Below, piece after piece: positions 33,160 through 39,627 of a DNA stretch of 44,917 nt. This DNA comes from Hyphomicrobiales bacterium. Lineage in GTDB: Bacteria > Pseudomonadota > Alphaproteobacteria > Rhizobiales > Devosiaceae. The stretch's first letter is position 1. Each line of letters begins with the position of its first letter. The notes below the pieces were generated by a model. It was not told the origin of the DNA. It ran no database searches and was given only the letters and a program-made list of their open reading frames with translations. A program made the translations under genes and the position numbers. Location: contig UCAU01000024.1 in NCBI GenBank assembly GCA_900470445.1, positions 1 to 44,917 on the forward strand. The letters are read 5' to 3'.

Positions 33160-34514
33160 GTGTTGTCCCTGATCGAAGAATGCGCAATCGAGCACCAAAG
33201 GCGCACGTCGCTGGTTTCGCCGTTCCGGTTCTTGCGGATGAGGAATTCCATGGCCCAGCGAGCGTCCGCCAGCTTGTAGGGATCAGCATCGGGGTCTTGT
33301 GCCAGGTAGTAGGCTTCGCGGTACAGGAACCCGATCACATGGGCGTCCTGCTCGATTTCACCGGACCAACGCAGGTCCGACATGATCGGCCGCTTGTCGT
33401 CGCGCTTCTCGACCTCGCGGGAGAGCTGGCACAGCAGCACAACGCAGCAGTCCAGTTCCTTGGCAAGAGCGCGCGCCCTGCCCGACACTTCGCCGGCCTC
33501 GGCCACCTTGTTGCCAGCATAGCGGTCTGAGGGCGTCACAAGCCCCATATGGTCAATACAGACCACACCCAGCTTTACCCCTGCCGTGGCCATCTCAGAC
33601 TTCAGCCTGCGGGCCTTGGCGGCGATCTGGGCGAAGGTCAGGCGCGCACTGTCGTCAATGTGCATCGGCGCCCGATTGATGGCCTCGCTCGCGGTCCAGG
33701 CCATTTCCTGCTTGTCCTCTGGAACATCGCCCTTGAGCAGAGAACCAAAGTGCGGGGCGGACATGCTATTGCAGGCGTCAGAGATCATGCGGGCAGCGAT
33801 TTCCTGCCGCGTCATCTCCAGCGAGAATATGGCAACCCCAACCCCGCTTTCGGCAGTCCGACGCAGGGACGAACACATGAAAGCGGATTTGCCCATGCCG
33901 GGACGCCCGGCGATGACGTAGAGCTGGCCACGGCGGTAGCCGTTGAGCTTAAAATCTAAAATGCGAATGCCGGTCGTGGCACCCCGCTGTGTGTCAGGGT
34001 TGGCAATGTCCTCGAATAAGGCTTGGGTCGCGCTGTACAGGCTACCGCCAACCTTTTCGGATCTGACTTCGAGCAGGTTATCGAGATCGGACAAGCATTC
34101 ACTGGCGACCTCATAGGGGTCAGCCTCGAAGCGCATGGCGGCCTCTTTGGCATTGTCGGCCATCTGCACCAGTGAGCGCCGCGCCCACCGATCCTTGAGC
34201 GTTGAGACAAGCCCACTGATCATTTCGGTTTTCAAGCCAACCGAACAGGCACGGGCGTAAAACTCGCCCCGGCTAATGCCGCCTAGATCGGTCGGCAACG
34301 CCGCCATGATTGTTGGTGGTGTTAGGCGGTGCCCAGCGTCATGGATGCGCAGGCAGGCGTCATAGAGATACCGCGCCAGGCTGTCGCCAAACCACTCGGC
34401 TTTAATGACCGGAGCGAACTGCTCAAAAGCGCCATCGTTGGTGAACAGCGACCCCAACAGGGTCAGCTCGACATCGGTTTCTGATAGAACGATTTGCGAG
34501 GCAGCCGCGCTCAT
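33156..34514 (-). CDS. dnaB: DnaB-like replicative helicase
   Basis: 452 residues from ATG 34514. The N-terminal DnaB domain begins ETDVELTLLGSLF. The RecA-like motor has Walker A GRPGMGKS (203-210), Walker B VVCIDHMGL, the ALAKELDCCVVLLCQLSREV block with the sensor Gln, and the SDLRWSGEIEQDAHVIGFLY block near the end. It encircles single strands and unwinds DNA ahead of the host polymerase. It lies in a chain of ATGA overlaps with its neighbours on both sides. Phage genomes with their own DnaB often still borrow the host primase. Confidence 0.93.
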   Translation of the reverse strand: MSAAASQIVLSETDVELTLLGSLFTNDGAFEQFAPVIKAEWFGDSLARYLYDACLRIHDAGHRLTPPTIMAALPTDLGGISRGEFYARACSVGLKTEMISGLVSTLKDRWARRSLVQMADNAKEAAMRFEADPYEVASECLSDLDNLLEVRSEKVGGSLYSATQALFEDIANPDTQRGATTGIRILDFKLNGYRRGQLYVIAGRPGMGKSAFMCSSLRRTAESGVGVAIFSLEMTRQEIAARMISDACNSMSAPHFGSLLKGDVPEDKQEMAWTASEAINRAPMHIDDSARLTFAQIAAKARRLKSEMATAGVKLGVVCIDHMGLVTPSDRYAGNKVAEAGEVSGRARALAKELDCCVVLLCQLSREVEKRDDKRPIMSDLRWSGEIEQDAHVIGFLYREAYYLAQDPDADPYKLADARWAMEFLIRKNRNGETSDVRLWCSIAHSSIRDNT

Positions 34515-34693
34515 GATGCGCGCCCCGTGAATGGTTCGACCCACGCCGCCCAAGCTTTGCCGGCGGCGATGCCATCGGCAATATTTCCGGTCGCGTCAGC
34601 CTTGGCCCGCGCATCGAGATAGACCTGCCAAAGAGCTTGGAGCCGGTCATCCTTCTTGCGCTGCGCCACGTCGAGGAAAAGCAGATCACCCAT
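34511..34693 (-). CDS. Small helical protein between the DnaA-like gene and dnaB
   Basis: 60 residues from ATG 34693, starting GDLLFLDVAQRKKDDRLQAL and mainly helical, with WAAWVEPFTGR at the end. It overlaps the DnaA-domain gene by 8 bases and dnaB by ATGA. This place suggests a replication accessory or helicase-loading factor, but no family is recognised. Confidence 0.65.
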   Translation of the reverse strand: MGDLLFLDVAQRKKDDRLQALWQVYLDARAKADATGNIADGIAAGKAWAAWVEPFTGRAS

Positions 34694-35213
34694 TGGCCGC
34701 CGCCTTACGCATTCTGCGCTCGTGGGCGTTGATGCCCGAAATGACGGTGCTATGGTCGCGGCCCCCAAGGCGCCGTCCGATAGCCGGCAAGCTCATGGTA
34801 GTTTCGTTCCGCATGCGCCACATAGCTTCATGCCGCGCCGCTACCAGTTCCTTGGCGCGCCGCTCGCTGATCAGATCGAGTTTGCGAACATTGTGCTTTA
34901 GGCAAACCTCCCGCATGATCCTGTCAACAGAGGAACGACGAATACCAACTTCAATGGCTGGCGCGGTTTCTGCCGGCTTCTCATACTCGGGGGCTTGGCG
35001 CTCCGTTCCTGCGGGAATAGCCGCGCGTGAAATGAGATTTGGGCGACCCATTGCCAGGCCCAGCCTGGCGCGTGCATCCCTGTTTCGAGAATGCTGCTGT
35101 TGCAAGGCGCCCAAGGAAACGGTGAGGTTCAGATGGGACGTGCAGCGGCTGCCCTCGCCATTGGTGACAACGGCCCGGGGCGCCCTCTCCTGCTCTATGG
35201 GTGATGGGCTCAT
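34686..35213 (-). CDS. DnaA DNA-binding-domain-only protein, candidate initiator
   Basis: 175 residues. Only domain IV of DnaA is present, in the C-terminal half: DRIMREVCLKHNVRKLDLIS, then the helix-turn-helix and the DnaA signature GGRDHSTV at 150-157. There is no AAA+ ATPase domain; the first 90 residues look disordered. It should bind DnaA-box-like sites, either as phage origin recogniser or as a competitor of host DnaA. It precedes dnaB and a DUF1376 gene in one operon. Confidence 0.85.
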   Translation of the reverse strand: MSPSPIEQERAPRAVVTNGEGSRCTSHLNLTVSLGALQQQHSRNRDARARLGLAMGRPNLISRAAIPAGTERQAPEYEKPAETAPAIEVGIRRSSVDRIMREVCLKHNVRKLDLISERRAKELVAARHEAMWRMRNETTMSLPAIGRRLGGRDHSTVISGINAHERRMRKAAANG

Positions 35214-35371
35214 CCCCTATCCCCCTTCGCTTCCTTTGCCTTCACCTCAGCAATGAGAGCGGCAGTGGTGCGGGCCTTCTGGTTGTCTGCGAAGATATGT
35301 TCTTCGGTGGCGCCCTTCCGGTGAGGATGGGGCGTGGCGATCTTGGCGAGGATTTCAGTGTTGAGGGTCAT
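35210..35371 (-). CDS. Small hypothetical early protein
   Basis: 53 residues: TLNTEILAKIATPHPHRKGA, then a helical part ending in AEVKAKEAKGDRG. Its stop overlaps the DnaA-domain gene start (ATGA), and it begins 2 bases after the preceding stop. These junctions support it despite its size. Function unknown. Confidence 0.6.
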   Translation of the reverse strand: MTLNTEILAKIATPHPHRKGATEEHIFADNQKARTTAALIAEVKAKEAKGDRG

Positions 35372-35373
35372 GG

Positions 35374-35610
35374 CTATTCGCCCTCGTCCAGCAGCGCTTC
35401 AAGGGTGTCGGCCACGCCGAGCAAGCGGCCGGCTATCCAGTCCTTGGAATAGGTGTCGCGGGTCTCTTTCCTGGTCGAGGGCTGGACACGATCGAAGCGC
35501 GGGTTAGCTATTAGCTCTTGAAAGTCGGGAACCTCTATCTCGGTGACTTCCGTGCCCTTGGCTGCGGTATCGCGCAGGGCTGCAATAAGGCGCTTGTGGT
35601 CAATTGGCAT
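35374..35610 (-). CDS. Small hypothetical early protein
   Basis: 78 residues, acidic at the end: DHKRLIAALRDTAAKGTEVT, then DWIAGRLLGVADTLEALLDE, a helical C-terminus. The family is not recognised. Two bases separate it from the following 53-residue gene, so the two are co-translated. Confidence 0.65.
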   Translation of the reverse strand: MPIDHKRLIAALRDTAAKGTEVTEIEVPDFQELIANPRFDRVQPSTRKETRDTYSKDWIAGRLLGVADTLEALLDEGE

Positions 35611-35710
35611 TGTCGTCTCCCTGTTCGGTCTTGGGTTCAGTCGGCTTGGTCATCGAGCCCATCGCCATGCCGGCGTACGGGTTAGGACCGGCGAGCGGCG
35701 TCGGTGACAT
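35600..35710 (-). CDS. Possible 36-residue peptide gene
   Basis: A frame from ATG 35710 encoding a Pro/Met-rich, acidic-ended peptide (SPTPLAGPNPYAGMAMGSM). It fills the interval between two genes, overlapping the first by 29 bases and the second by 11. No Shine-Dalgarno is visible. It is kept only because this operon has no other gaps; it may be non-coding. Confidence 0.35.
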   Translation of the reverse strand: MSPTPLAGPNPYAGMAMGSMTKPTEPKTEQGDDNAN

Positions 35711-36059
35711 CTGTTCGGCGTCGGCCGAAAGAGCCTTGGATTTCGCCAGCCATCGCTTGGTGATTTTGTGCCGTCTCGAAGGCGAGAACGATGCCTTCCA
35801 AGCGAGCAATACGTTCCTGTAGAGCTGCGAAAGCATCCCTATTTTCCTCCTCGATTAGCCGGTCACCGACCAGATTTTTGATGGCGTCAATTTCGTCGTC
35901 TCTTGGCGAAGCGGCTTTGGCTTCCCAGTAGGAGCGCACACGGCGCTCGGTGAAGCCGAGTAGATCGGCCAAACGCGCCTTGCGAAACTTGTGGTTGGCA
36001 GTGGGCCAGCGCTGCACCGCATAGGTGCGCAGGCCCTTGGAAATGGCTGTGGCGCTCAT
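35682..36059 (-). CDS. Helix-turn-helix early regulator candidate
   Basis: 125 residues from ATG 36059. The N-terminal part (FRKARLADLLGFTERRVRSY, followed by WEAKAAS) reads as a helix-turn-helix with the recognition helix at TERRVRSYW. A coiled coil follows (DAFAALQERIARLEGIVLAF), suggesting a dimer, and a basic tail ends it. It could control the early operon or the nearby structured segment. Specific targets are unknown. The ATG overlaps the stop of the ORF before it (ATGA). Confidence 0.65.
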   Translation of the reverse strand: MSATAISKGLRTYAVQRWPTANHKFRKARLADLLGFTERRVRSYWEAKAASPRDDEIDAIKNLVGDRLIEEENRDAFAALQERIARLEGIVLAFETAQNHQAMAGEIQGSFGRRRTDVTDAARRS

Positions 36060-36604
36060 CCGTCGCCTCGTGTCACGGAATGACAATTATTTGTCCTCGC
36101 TTGCTGGCATTTGTTGATCCAGCAGATGAGCGACGACGAAAGGGCAGACGGATGTTTGATTACCGGGAGAGCGCGATACTGAGGATGCTCGTCCTGGAGA
36201 AGTTGAGCGCAGACCGGACGGCAATCCGGGATACGCACGGAATTAAAGGCCCCGCGAGCAGCACGGATGCGCTCTGCGGGGGAGTTGAGGCCGATGCCCG
36301 AGAGGAGGGTATCGAGTACCGGCCTACGGCTGTGAGGGGAGATACCCGCAGCCGATCTGCAATGGAAAGCGCGGGACATGGCCCCGCCAGTTTGGGCGTA
36401 GCTGGACCCATTAAACCCAGCCCGGTTTCCCGACCTGTCATGTTGAGGATCGTTGCCAGCAACACAGGTGTGCGCAGACAGCCCCAACGAGCTATTGCCC
36501 CGCTCGGTCTGCGCACATCTCTGCTGCTGGTGGTTTCGCGATGAGCACATACCCGTGGCCATGGGCCAGACCGATGCCAAGGCGCGTGAATTGGGCGAGG
36601 ACAT
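36056..36604 (-). CDS. Doubtful 182-residue ORF with coupled ends
   Basis: The frame starts at an ATG overlapping the previous stop (TAATG) and ends at a TGA overlapping the next ATG (ATGA), an arrangement that normally marks a real gene. Against it, the composition is odd: rich in Ser, Arg, His and Cys (SSRNHQQQRCAQTERGNSSL) with no recognisable domain. The DNA also contains strong inverted repeats, and other frames of similar length exist on both strands. It may instead be a structured or regulatory segment. The stretch holds nothing else I can call. Confidence 0.4.
   Translation of the reverse strand: MSSPNSRALASVWPMATGMCSSRNHQQQRCAQTERGNSSLGLSAHTCVAGNDPQHDRSGNRAGFNGSSYAQTGGAMSRAFHCRSAAGISPHSRRPVLDTLLSGIGLNSPAERIRAARGAFNSVRIPDCRPVCAQLLQDEHPQYRALPVIKHPSALSSSLICWINKCQQARTNNCHSVTRGDG
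36469..36517. repeat. Strong bulged hairpin inside the early operon
   Basis: TGTGCGCAGAC (36469-36479) and GTCTGCGCACA (36507-36517) form a perfect 11-bp inverted repeat. Inside it CGAGC (36488-36492) pairs with GCTCG (36502-36506) directly stacked on the right arm, leaving an 8-base bulge on the left. A weaker repeat, GGGTATC/GATACCC, lies at 36307-36347. No T-run follows, so this is not a terminator. A structured RNA, protein-binding site or origin element are the options. Confidence 0.65.
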
Positions 36605-36723
36605 TACCTATCCCCCTCCCCGTCGCTCAGGCCGCCGACATGTGCGCAGGCCAGGAATACGATGAGGGCCGGAATGCCCAAGGCGGTCCAGACAAGCAGG
36701 ATGGTGACAACGATGGACATCAT
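36604..36723 (-). CDS. 39-residue membrane mini-protein
   Basis: MMSIVVTILLVWTALGIPAL followed by a short polar tail (GGLSDGEGDR): one transmembrane helix. ATG 36723 overlaps the stop of another membrane mini-protein (TGATG), and its TAA overlaps the next ORF start. Two consecutive small membrane proteins in an early operon suggest an envelope-directed function such as superinfection exclusion, but this is inference. Confidence 0.55.
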   Translation of the reverse strand: MMSIVVTILLVWTALGIPALIVFLACAHVGGLSDGEGDR

Positions 36724-36887
36724 CACGCCCCCAGCAGCGAGATTGCGGCCCGGACAATCCCAGCCAAAGCCTGAAAGCCAAGGATGGCTACAGCCCATGC
36801 TGCAAGGCCAAGTGCGAGGGCGCACAGGATCGGCCGGCTATCGAAAAAACCACGGCGGCGGGTGTGGGGAATGGTGCGGGTGGTCAT
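36723..36887 (-). CDS. 54-residue membrane protein
   Basis: A basic start (MTTRTIPHTRRRGFFDSRP) is followed by a long hydrophobic helix (ILCALALGLAAWAVAILGF) and a second, weaker one. GGAGG lies at good spacing before ATG 36887. It follows the DUF2312 gene by 2 bases and is coupled to the next mini-protein by TGATG. Function unknown. Confidence 0.62.
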   Translation of the reverse strand: MTTRTIPHTRRRGFFDSRPILCALALGLAAWAVAILGFQALAGIVRAAISLLGA

Positions 36888-36889
36888 GG

Positions 36890-37162
36890 TCAATCCTCCG
36901 AAGGGGCTGCAACCATGCCGAGAGCCGACATGTAGAGTTCGAGCAGGGCTTCTTGCTCCATACGTTCGTTTGCATCCTGCTTGCGCAGCCGCACCACTCG
37001 ACGCATGATTTTCGTGTCGTAGCCGTTGCCCTTGGCTTCGGCAAAAATCTCCTTGATATCGGCAGTGATGGAGTCCTTTTCGGCCTCCATTCTTTCCACT
37101 CGCTCGATGAATGCGCGGAGCTGTCCGCCATCGACGCTATCGCCGTTGGATGGGTACGCCAT
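36890..37162 (-). CDS. DUF2312 family protein
   Basis: 90 residues matching DUF2312 almost throughout: GGQLRAFIERVERMEAEKDS, then ADIKEIFAEAKGNGYDTKIM and RVVRLRKQDANERMEQEALL. The family is common in alphaproteobacteria and their phages as a small helical protein with a coiled-coil start. Its biochemical function is not known to me. It starts directly at the HNH-AP2 gene stop. Confidence 0.92.
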   Translation of the reverse strand: MAYPSNGDSVDGGQLRAFIERVERMEAEKDSITADIKEIFAEAKGNGYDTKIMRRVVRLRKQDANERMEQEALLELYMSALGMVAAPSED

Positions 37163-37732
37163 TTATTGGACCTCGGAATTTTTGTGAGCGGTGTTTACAT
37201 GGCTCGGGCGCTTGAAGGGGGAGAAGTCCCCGGCCACCTCATTGGAAGCCGCGACATAGGCAGCATGGGCCAGTTCCCGCGTCGGGAAATTGCCGAGGTA
37301 CTTTTTCTTACCGCCGATACGTATGAAGGCTTCCCAGCGGCCCCCGCGAGCGCGCTTAGTTCCCGCTGTGGGGAGGCGCTCGGCGTTCCAGACGTTTTGC
37401 TGTTGGGTAGCTTCCCGCAGGTTCGCCAAGCGATTGTCCGCTCGGTCTCCATTGGCGTGGTCTATGAACACGGTCGGATAGCGGCCAAAGCTAAGAGCAA
37501 AGGCGATCTGGTGAGCTCGCAGGTTGAACCGGCGACCCTGGTAAGTGATTATCGTCTCGCGGTACCCAGACACTCCGGGTTTTGGAAACGCCTCCTGCCC
37601 CGCGAACTTCCTCTTAAAGTTGCTGTAAGCGCCCTCACTGGCGAACGATGCGCGGTCACGAGCAAGCCAAGTGAAGCTGCCGGTATCGGGATCGTAGGCG
37701 ATGATCTGCCGCAGATGATCGACGGGCACCAT
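37163..37732 (-). CDS. HNH endonuclease with AP2 DNA-binding domain
   Basis: 189 residues. The N-terminal part (YDPDTGSFTWLARDRASF) and HNH core RAHQIAFALSFGRYPTVFID, followed by HANGDRADNRLANLREA, hold the His-Asn-His metal site. The C-terminal AP2-like module is GGRWEAFIRIGGKKKYLGNF, then TRELAHAAYVAASNEVAGDF. This is the usual architecture of phage homing-type nucleases. It is a separate gene in the operon rather than inside an intron, with no flanking gene fragments seen. Confidence 0.9.
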   Translation of the reverse strand: MVPVDHLRQIIAYDPDTGSFTWLARDRASFASEGAYSNFKRKFAGQEAFPKPGVSGYRETIITYQGRRFNLRAHQIAFALSFGRYPTVFIDHANGDRADNRLANLREATQQQNVWNAERLPTAGTKRARGGRWEAFIRIGGKKKYLGNFPTRELAHAAYVAASNEVAGDFSPFKRPSHVNTAHKNSEVQ

Positions 37733-37951
37733 CTACTCGCCTCCACGCTTGCGGATGGAGGCGCGGCAATGCGTAATCAGCTTGGCGCTGCCGAACTGTT
37801 CAATCATGTCAACAAAGACCTGCCGTTCCTCAGCCCTTGCAGCCATGATTGCGCGGGCTATGATCTTGGTGAGACCAGTGCCGAAGAACCCAGAAGCCGC
37901 CTCACCAGCAGCGTCCCAAACGTCCTGCGGGATATCCTCGGGCTTGCTCAT
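37733..37951 (-). CDS. Small conserved phage protein
   Basis: 72 residues from ATG 37951, which overlaps the previous stop (ATGA). It begins MSKPEDIPQDVWDAAGEAAS, a pattern seen in many phage early genes, and continues ARAIMAARAEERQVFVDMIE as helix. Function unknown. The longer frame to 38089 is rejected because it covers another gene. Confidence 0.68.
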   Translation of the reverse strand: MSKPEDIPQDVWDAAGEAASGFFGTGLTKIIARAIMAARAEERQVFVDMIEQFGSAKLITHCRASIRKRGGE

Positions 37952-38199
37952 TCCTCGAACCTCACGGCCTTGCACTGATGGGCGGCGGGAAACTTGGGGC
38001 TGCGGCGAATGTTGCGGACCTGAACGGCTGTGCCAGCCCAGGAATGCGCGCGCCGGTCGGTCAGGAAATCGCCCGACCAATGCAGCCATTGCGATCCACA
38101 GCGGAGGCGGAACAGCTTGCTTTCCGTGGCCGTGCTGATGTGGAACTGCTTGTCAGCGCCAGAGGGCTTGGAGCGGACAGGATCGAATATCAGGCTCAT
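37948..38199 (-). CDS. Small hypothetical early protein
   Basis: 83 residues, beta-rich and basic: SLIFDPVRSKPSGADKQFHI, then FRLRCGSQWLHWSGDFLTDR. It has ATGA overlaps at both ends, which strongly supports it. No family is recognised. Confidence 0.65.
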   Translation of the reverse strand: MSLIFDPVRSKPSGADKQFHISTATESKLFRLRCGSQWLHWSGDFLTDRRAHSWAGTAVQVRNIRRSPKFPAAHQCKAVRFEE

Positions 38200-38420
38200 G
38201 CCACTGCCTCCTTGGAGGGGGCAGTGGCCGCACGGGCAGGCTTCCGTTTCAGGAAGCCTGCCACCTTCTCGTATGTCTTGAGATTGATGGTTCTGCCGCC
38301 CCGTAGCCGAGTAACGAGCTTCCCATCATTGACAGCCCGAAGGCCAAACGTGGTTTCCTCGATCCCGTGACGTGCACAGTAGGCTTCGATTTGTTTGATG
38401 AGGGCGCTGATTTCAATCAT
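38196..38420 (-). CDS. Cro-like helix-turn-helix regulator
   Basis: 74 residues. IEISALIKQIEAYCARHGIE, then TTFGLRAVNDGKLVTRLRGG, fits a short XRE-like helix-turn-helix, and a basic tail follows. It is the first gene of the leftward early operon and diverges from the S24 repressor, the position of lambda cro. The promoter in front would start transcription at or within one base of the ATG, so the mRNA should be leaderless. No Shine-Dalgarno is present, consistent with that. Confidence 0.78.
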   Translation of the reverse strand: MIEISALIKQIEAYCARHGIEETTFGLRAVNDGKLVTRLRGGRTINLKTYEKVAGFLKRKPARAATAPSKEAVA

Positions 38421-38426
38421 GCCGCC

Positions 38427-38455
38427 ATTCTGGTGGGCAACTGCCCATTTGTCAA
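38427..38455 (-). promoter_or_regulatory. Early leftward promoter for the Cro-like gene
   Basis: On the minus strand TTGACA (38450-38455) is a perfect -35. A 17-bp spacer contains operator TGGGCAGTTGCCCA, followed by -10 CAGAAT (38427-38432). Six bases separate the -10 from the ATG at 38420. Confidence 0.75.
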
Positions 38456-38489
38456 TGGGCTAAAACCCAAGTGCAATGGGCAGCCCATT
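38434..38489. promoter_or_regulatory. Left immunity operator (OL-like)
   Basis: Three symmetric sites share TGGGC/GCCCA half sites: TGGGCAACTGCCCA at 38434-38447, GCCCAT-N6-ATGGGC at 38443-38460, and the 15-bp palindrome AATGGGCAGCCCATT at 38475-38489. The first two overlap the Cro-like promoter and the third overlaps the -10 and start of the repressor promoter. The repressor can thus shut early genes and limit itself. Confidence 0.82.
38449..38477 (+). promoter_or_regulatory. Repressor (PRM-like) promoter
   Basis: TTGTCA at 38449-38454, a 17-bp spacer, then TGCAAT at 38472-38477. The -35 overlaps the -35 of the divergent Cro-like promoter, so the two compete. The repressor ATG is 29 bases beyond the -10. 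Confidence 0.6.
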
Positions 38490-38505
38490 TTGCGATCTTC
38501 ACGGT

Positions 38506-39168
38506 ATGGCTAGTGAACAAATAGAACGGGTCCGCACGCTCATTGAGAGCAACAAGCTCAAGATGAAAGCTGTGTCTGTGGCCGCTGATTTAGGCGATAC
38601 CTTCGTGCGTGATATGATCGTGCGTGAGCGCGAGCCGTCAGCCGAGAACTATCGCAAGGTCATCGATGCGATTGCACGTCTGACCGGCCGCGTACCCCTA
38701 GAGCAAACGCAGGGCATATCTCCCGCCGATGTTGAACCGATCAACCGGCTGGCTTTGCCTAGAGACATTGATGTTCTAGGTGCAGCGGCAGGCTCCGAGG
38801 CTGGGCGCGGATCATTTCACTTCTCAATGGACCCAATCGACCGCGTGACGCGCCCACCTGGGCTGATTGGCGTCAAAGGTGTCTACGCCGCATATGTCGA
38901 GAATGACTCGATGTGGCCTATGTATGCCCCGGGCCAATTAGTGTTCGTCAGTCGCGTGAGAGCCCCAGCCCCCGGGGATGCTGTTGTGATCCAATTTCCG
39001 GGCGAAGTCGAAGGCGACGAAAGCGGCTTCATCAAACTATTGCAACGCCGCACTGCCGAATGGGTCGAGTGCAAGCAGTTTAATCCAGAAGGCCCCGTCA
39101 AATACCGGAACGTCAAAGGGCTGACGCTTCATCGTGTATTCACCAACAATGAGTTGTTCGGCATTTAG
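38506..39168 (+). CDS. CI-type S24 (LexA-like) prophage repressor
   Basis: 220 residues from ATG 38506. Residues 1-65 form the DNA-binding domain (MKAVSVAADLGDTFVRDMIV). The cleavage site is the Ala95-Gly96 bond in LGAAAGSEAG. The C-terminal S24 domain has the nucleophile Ser135 in ENDSMWPMY and the general base Lys177 in GFIKLLQ. All elements for RecA-stimulated self-cleavage are present, so the prophage should be SOS-inducible. It lies between two related operator regions. Confidence 0.92.
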   Translation: MASEQIERVRTLIESNKLKMKAVSVAADLGDTFVRDMIVREREPSAENYRKVIDAIARLTGRVPLEQTQGISPADVEPINRLALPRDIDVLGAAAGSEAGRGSFHFSMDPIDRVTRPPGLIGVKGVYAAYVENDSMWPMYAPGQLVFVSRVRAPAPGDAVVIQFPGEVEGDESGFIKLLQRRTAEWVECKQFNPEGPVKYRNVKGLTLHRVFTNNELFGI

Positions 39169-39455
39169 TGAACGGTTTGGACGTTAGGGCGGAACGCTTC
39201 TAGTGCGGACTTGATCTCCAAAAGGAGCGCATAGTCCGGCTCGGCAGGTTCGCCGCTGTCAGCACCAATTCTCCCCACGACTGGCACCACCAAAAACCCC
39301 ATCCCCTCCCCCTCTCGGCTAACCAGGCTGAATCGGTAGCCGGGAAACGACGCCTCCAGGTAGACGCGCAGTTGCGCCCGTATGGTCACGAGATAATCGT
39401 GGACCTCCGGGCCGCTCATGATGACGAACTCGGTCACTTCATGTGAGTGCTGCAT
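39165..39455 (-). CDS. Unknown protein in the immunity region
   Basis: 96 residues of mixed alpha/beta appearance: PEVHDYLVTIRAQLRVYLEA, then GYRFSLVSREGEGMGFLVVP. GAGGA precedes the ATG at nine bases. It is transcribed from the right operator region back toward the repressor, converging on it with a 4-base stop overlap. The place resembles lambda rex or other lysogeny-expressed genes. No family is recognised. Confidence 0.65.
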   Translation of the reverse strand: MQHSHEVTEFVIMSGPEVHDYLVTIRAQLRVYLEASFPGYRFSLVSREGEGMGFLVVPVVGRIGADSGEPAEPDYALLLEIKSALEAFRPNVQTVH

Positions 39456-39530
39456 TATTCATGTTCCTCATATGTTCTCTTATTCAAAACAGATGGCGGC
39501 TCAAGAGTCGAGTCGGTCATTAACTTTTTA

Positions 39531-39582
39531 GCTGCCCACTTTTGTTGGGTTATTGCCCATTGACAAGGTGGGCAGTTGCCCA
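39531..39582. promoter_or_regulatory. Right immunity operator (OR-like)
   Basis: This 52-bp element aligns with the left operator read on the opposite strand. The shared blocks are GCTGCCCA, six variable bases, TTGGGTT, three variable bases, GCCCATTGACAA, one or two bases, then TGGGCAGTTGCCCA. Half-site spacing is kept to within one base. The two copies face outward, placing two outward promoters under one repressor. Confidence 0.85.
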
Positions 39583-39589
39583 TTATGGT
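39560..39589 (+). promoter_or_regulatory. Early rightward promoter
   Basis: TTGACA at 39560-39565, spacer holding the palindrome TGGGCAGTTGCCCA, then TATGGT at 39584-39589 (18-bp spacer) or TTATGG with 17. The first gene follows at 39628 with GGAG at 39615-39618. Confidence 0.7.
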
Positions 39590-39627
39590 CATCTCAACGA
39601 ACAGGCACCGCCTTGGAGTTGAGACGC

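Noticed and set aside
36080..36544. 154-codon plus-strand frame in the structured segment
   Set aside because: No ribosome site and opposite to the operon direction. The minus-strand frame with exact overlaps is the better candidate, though itself doubtful.
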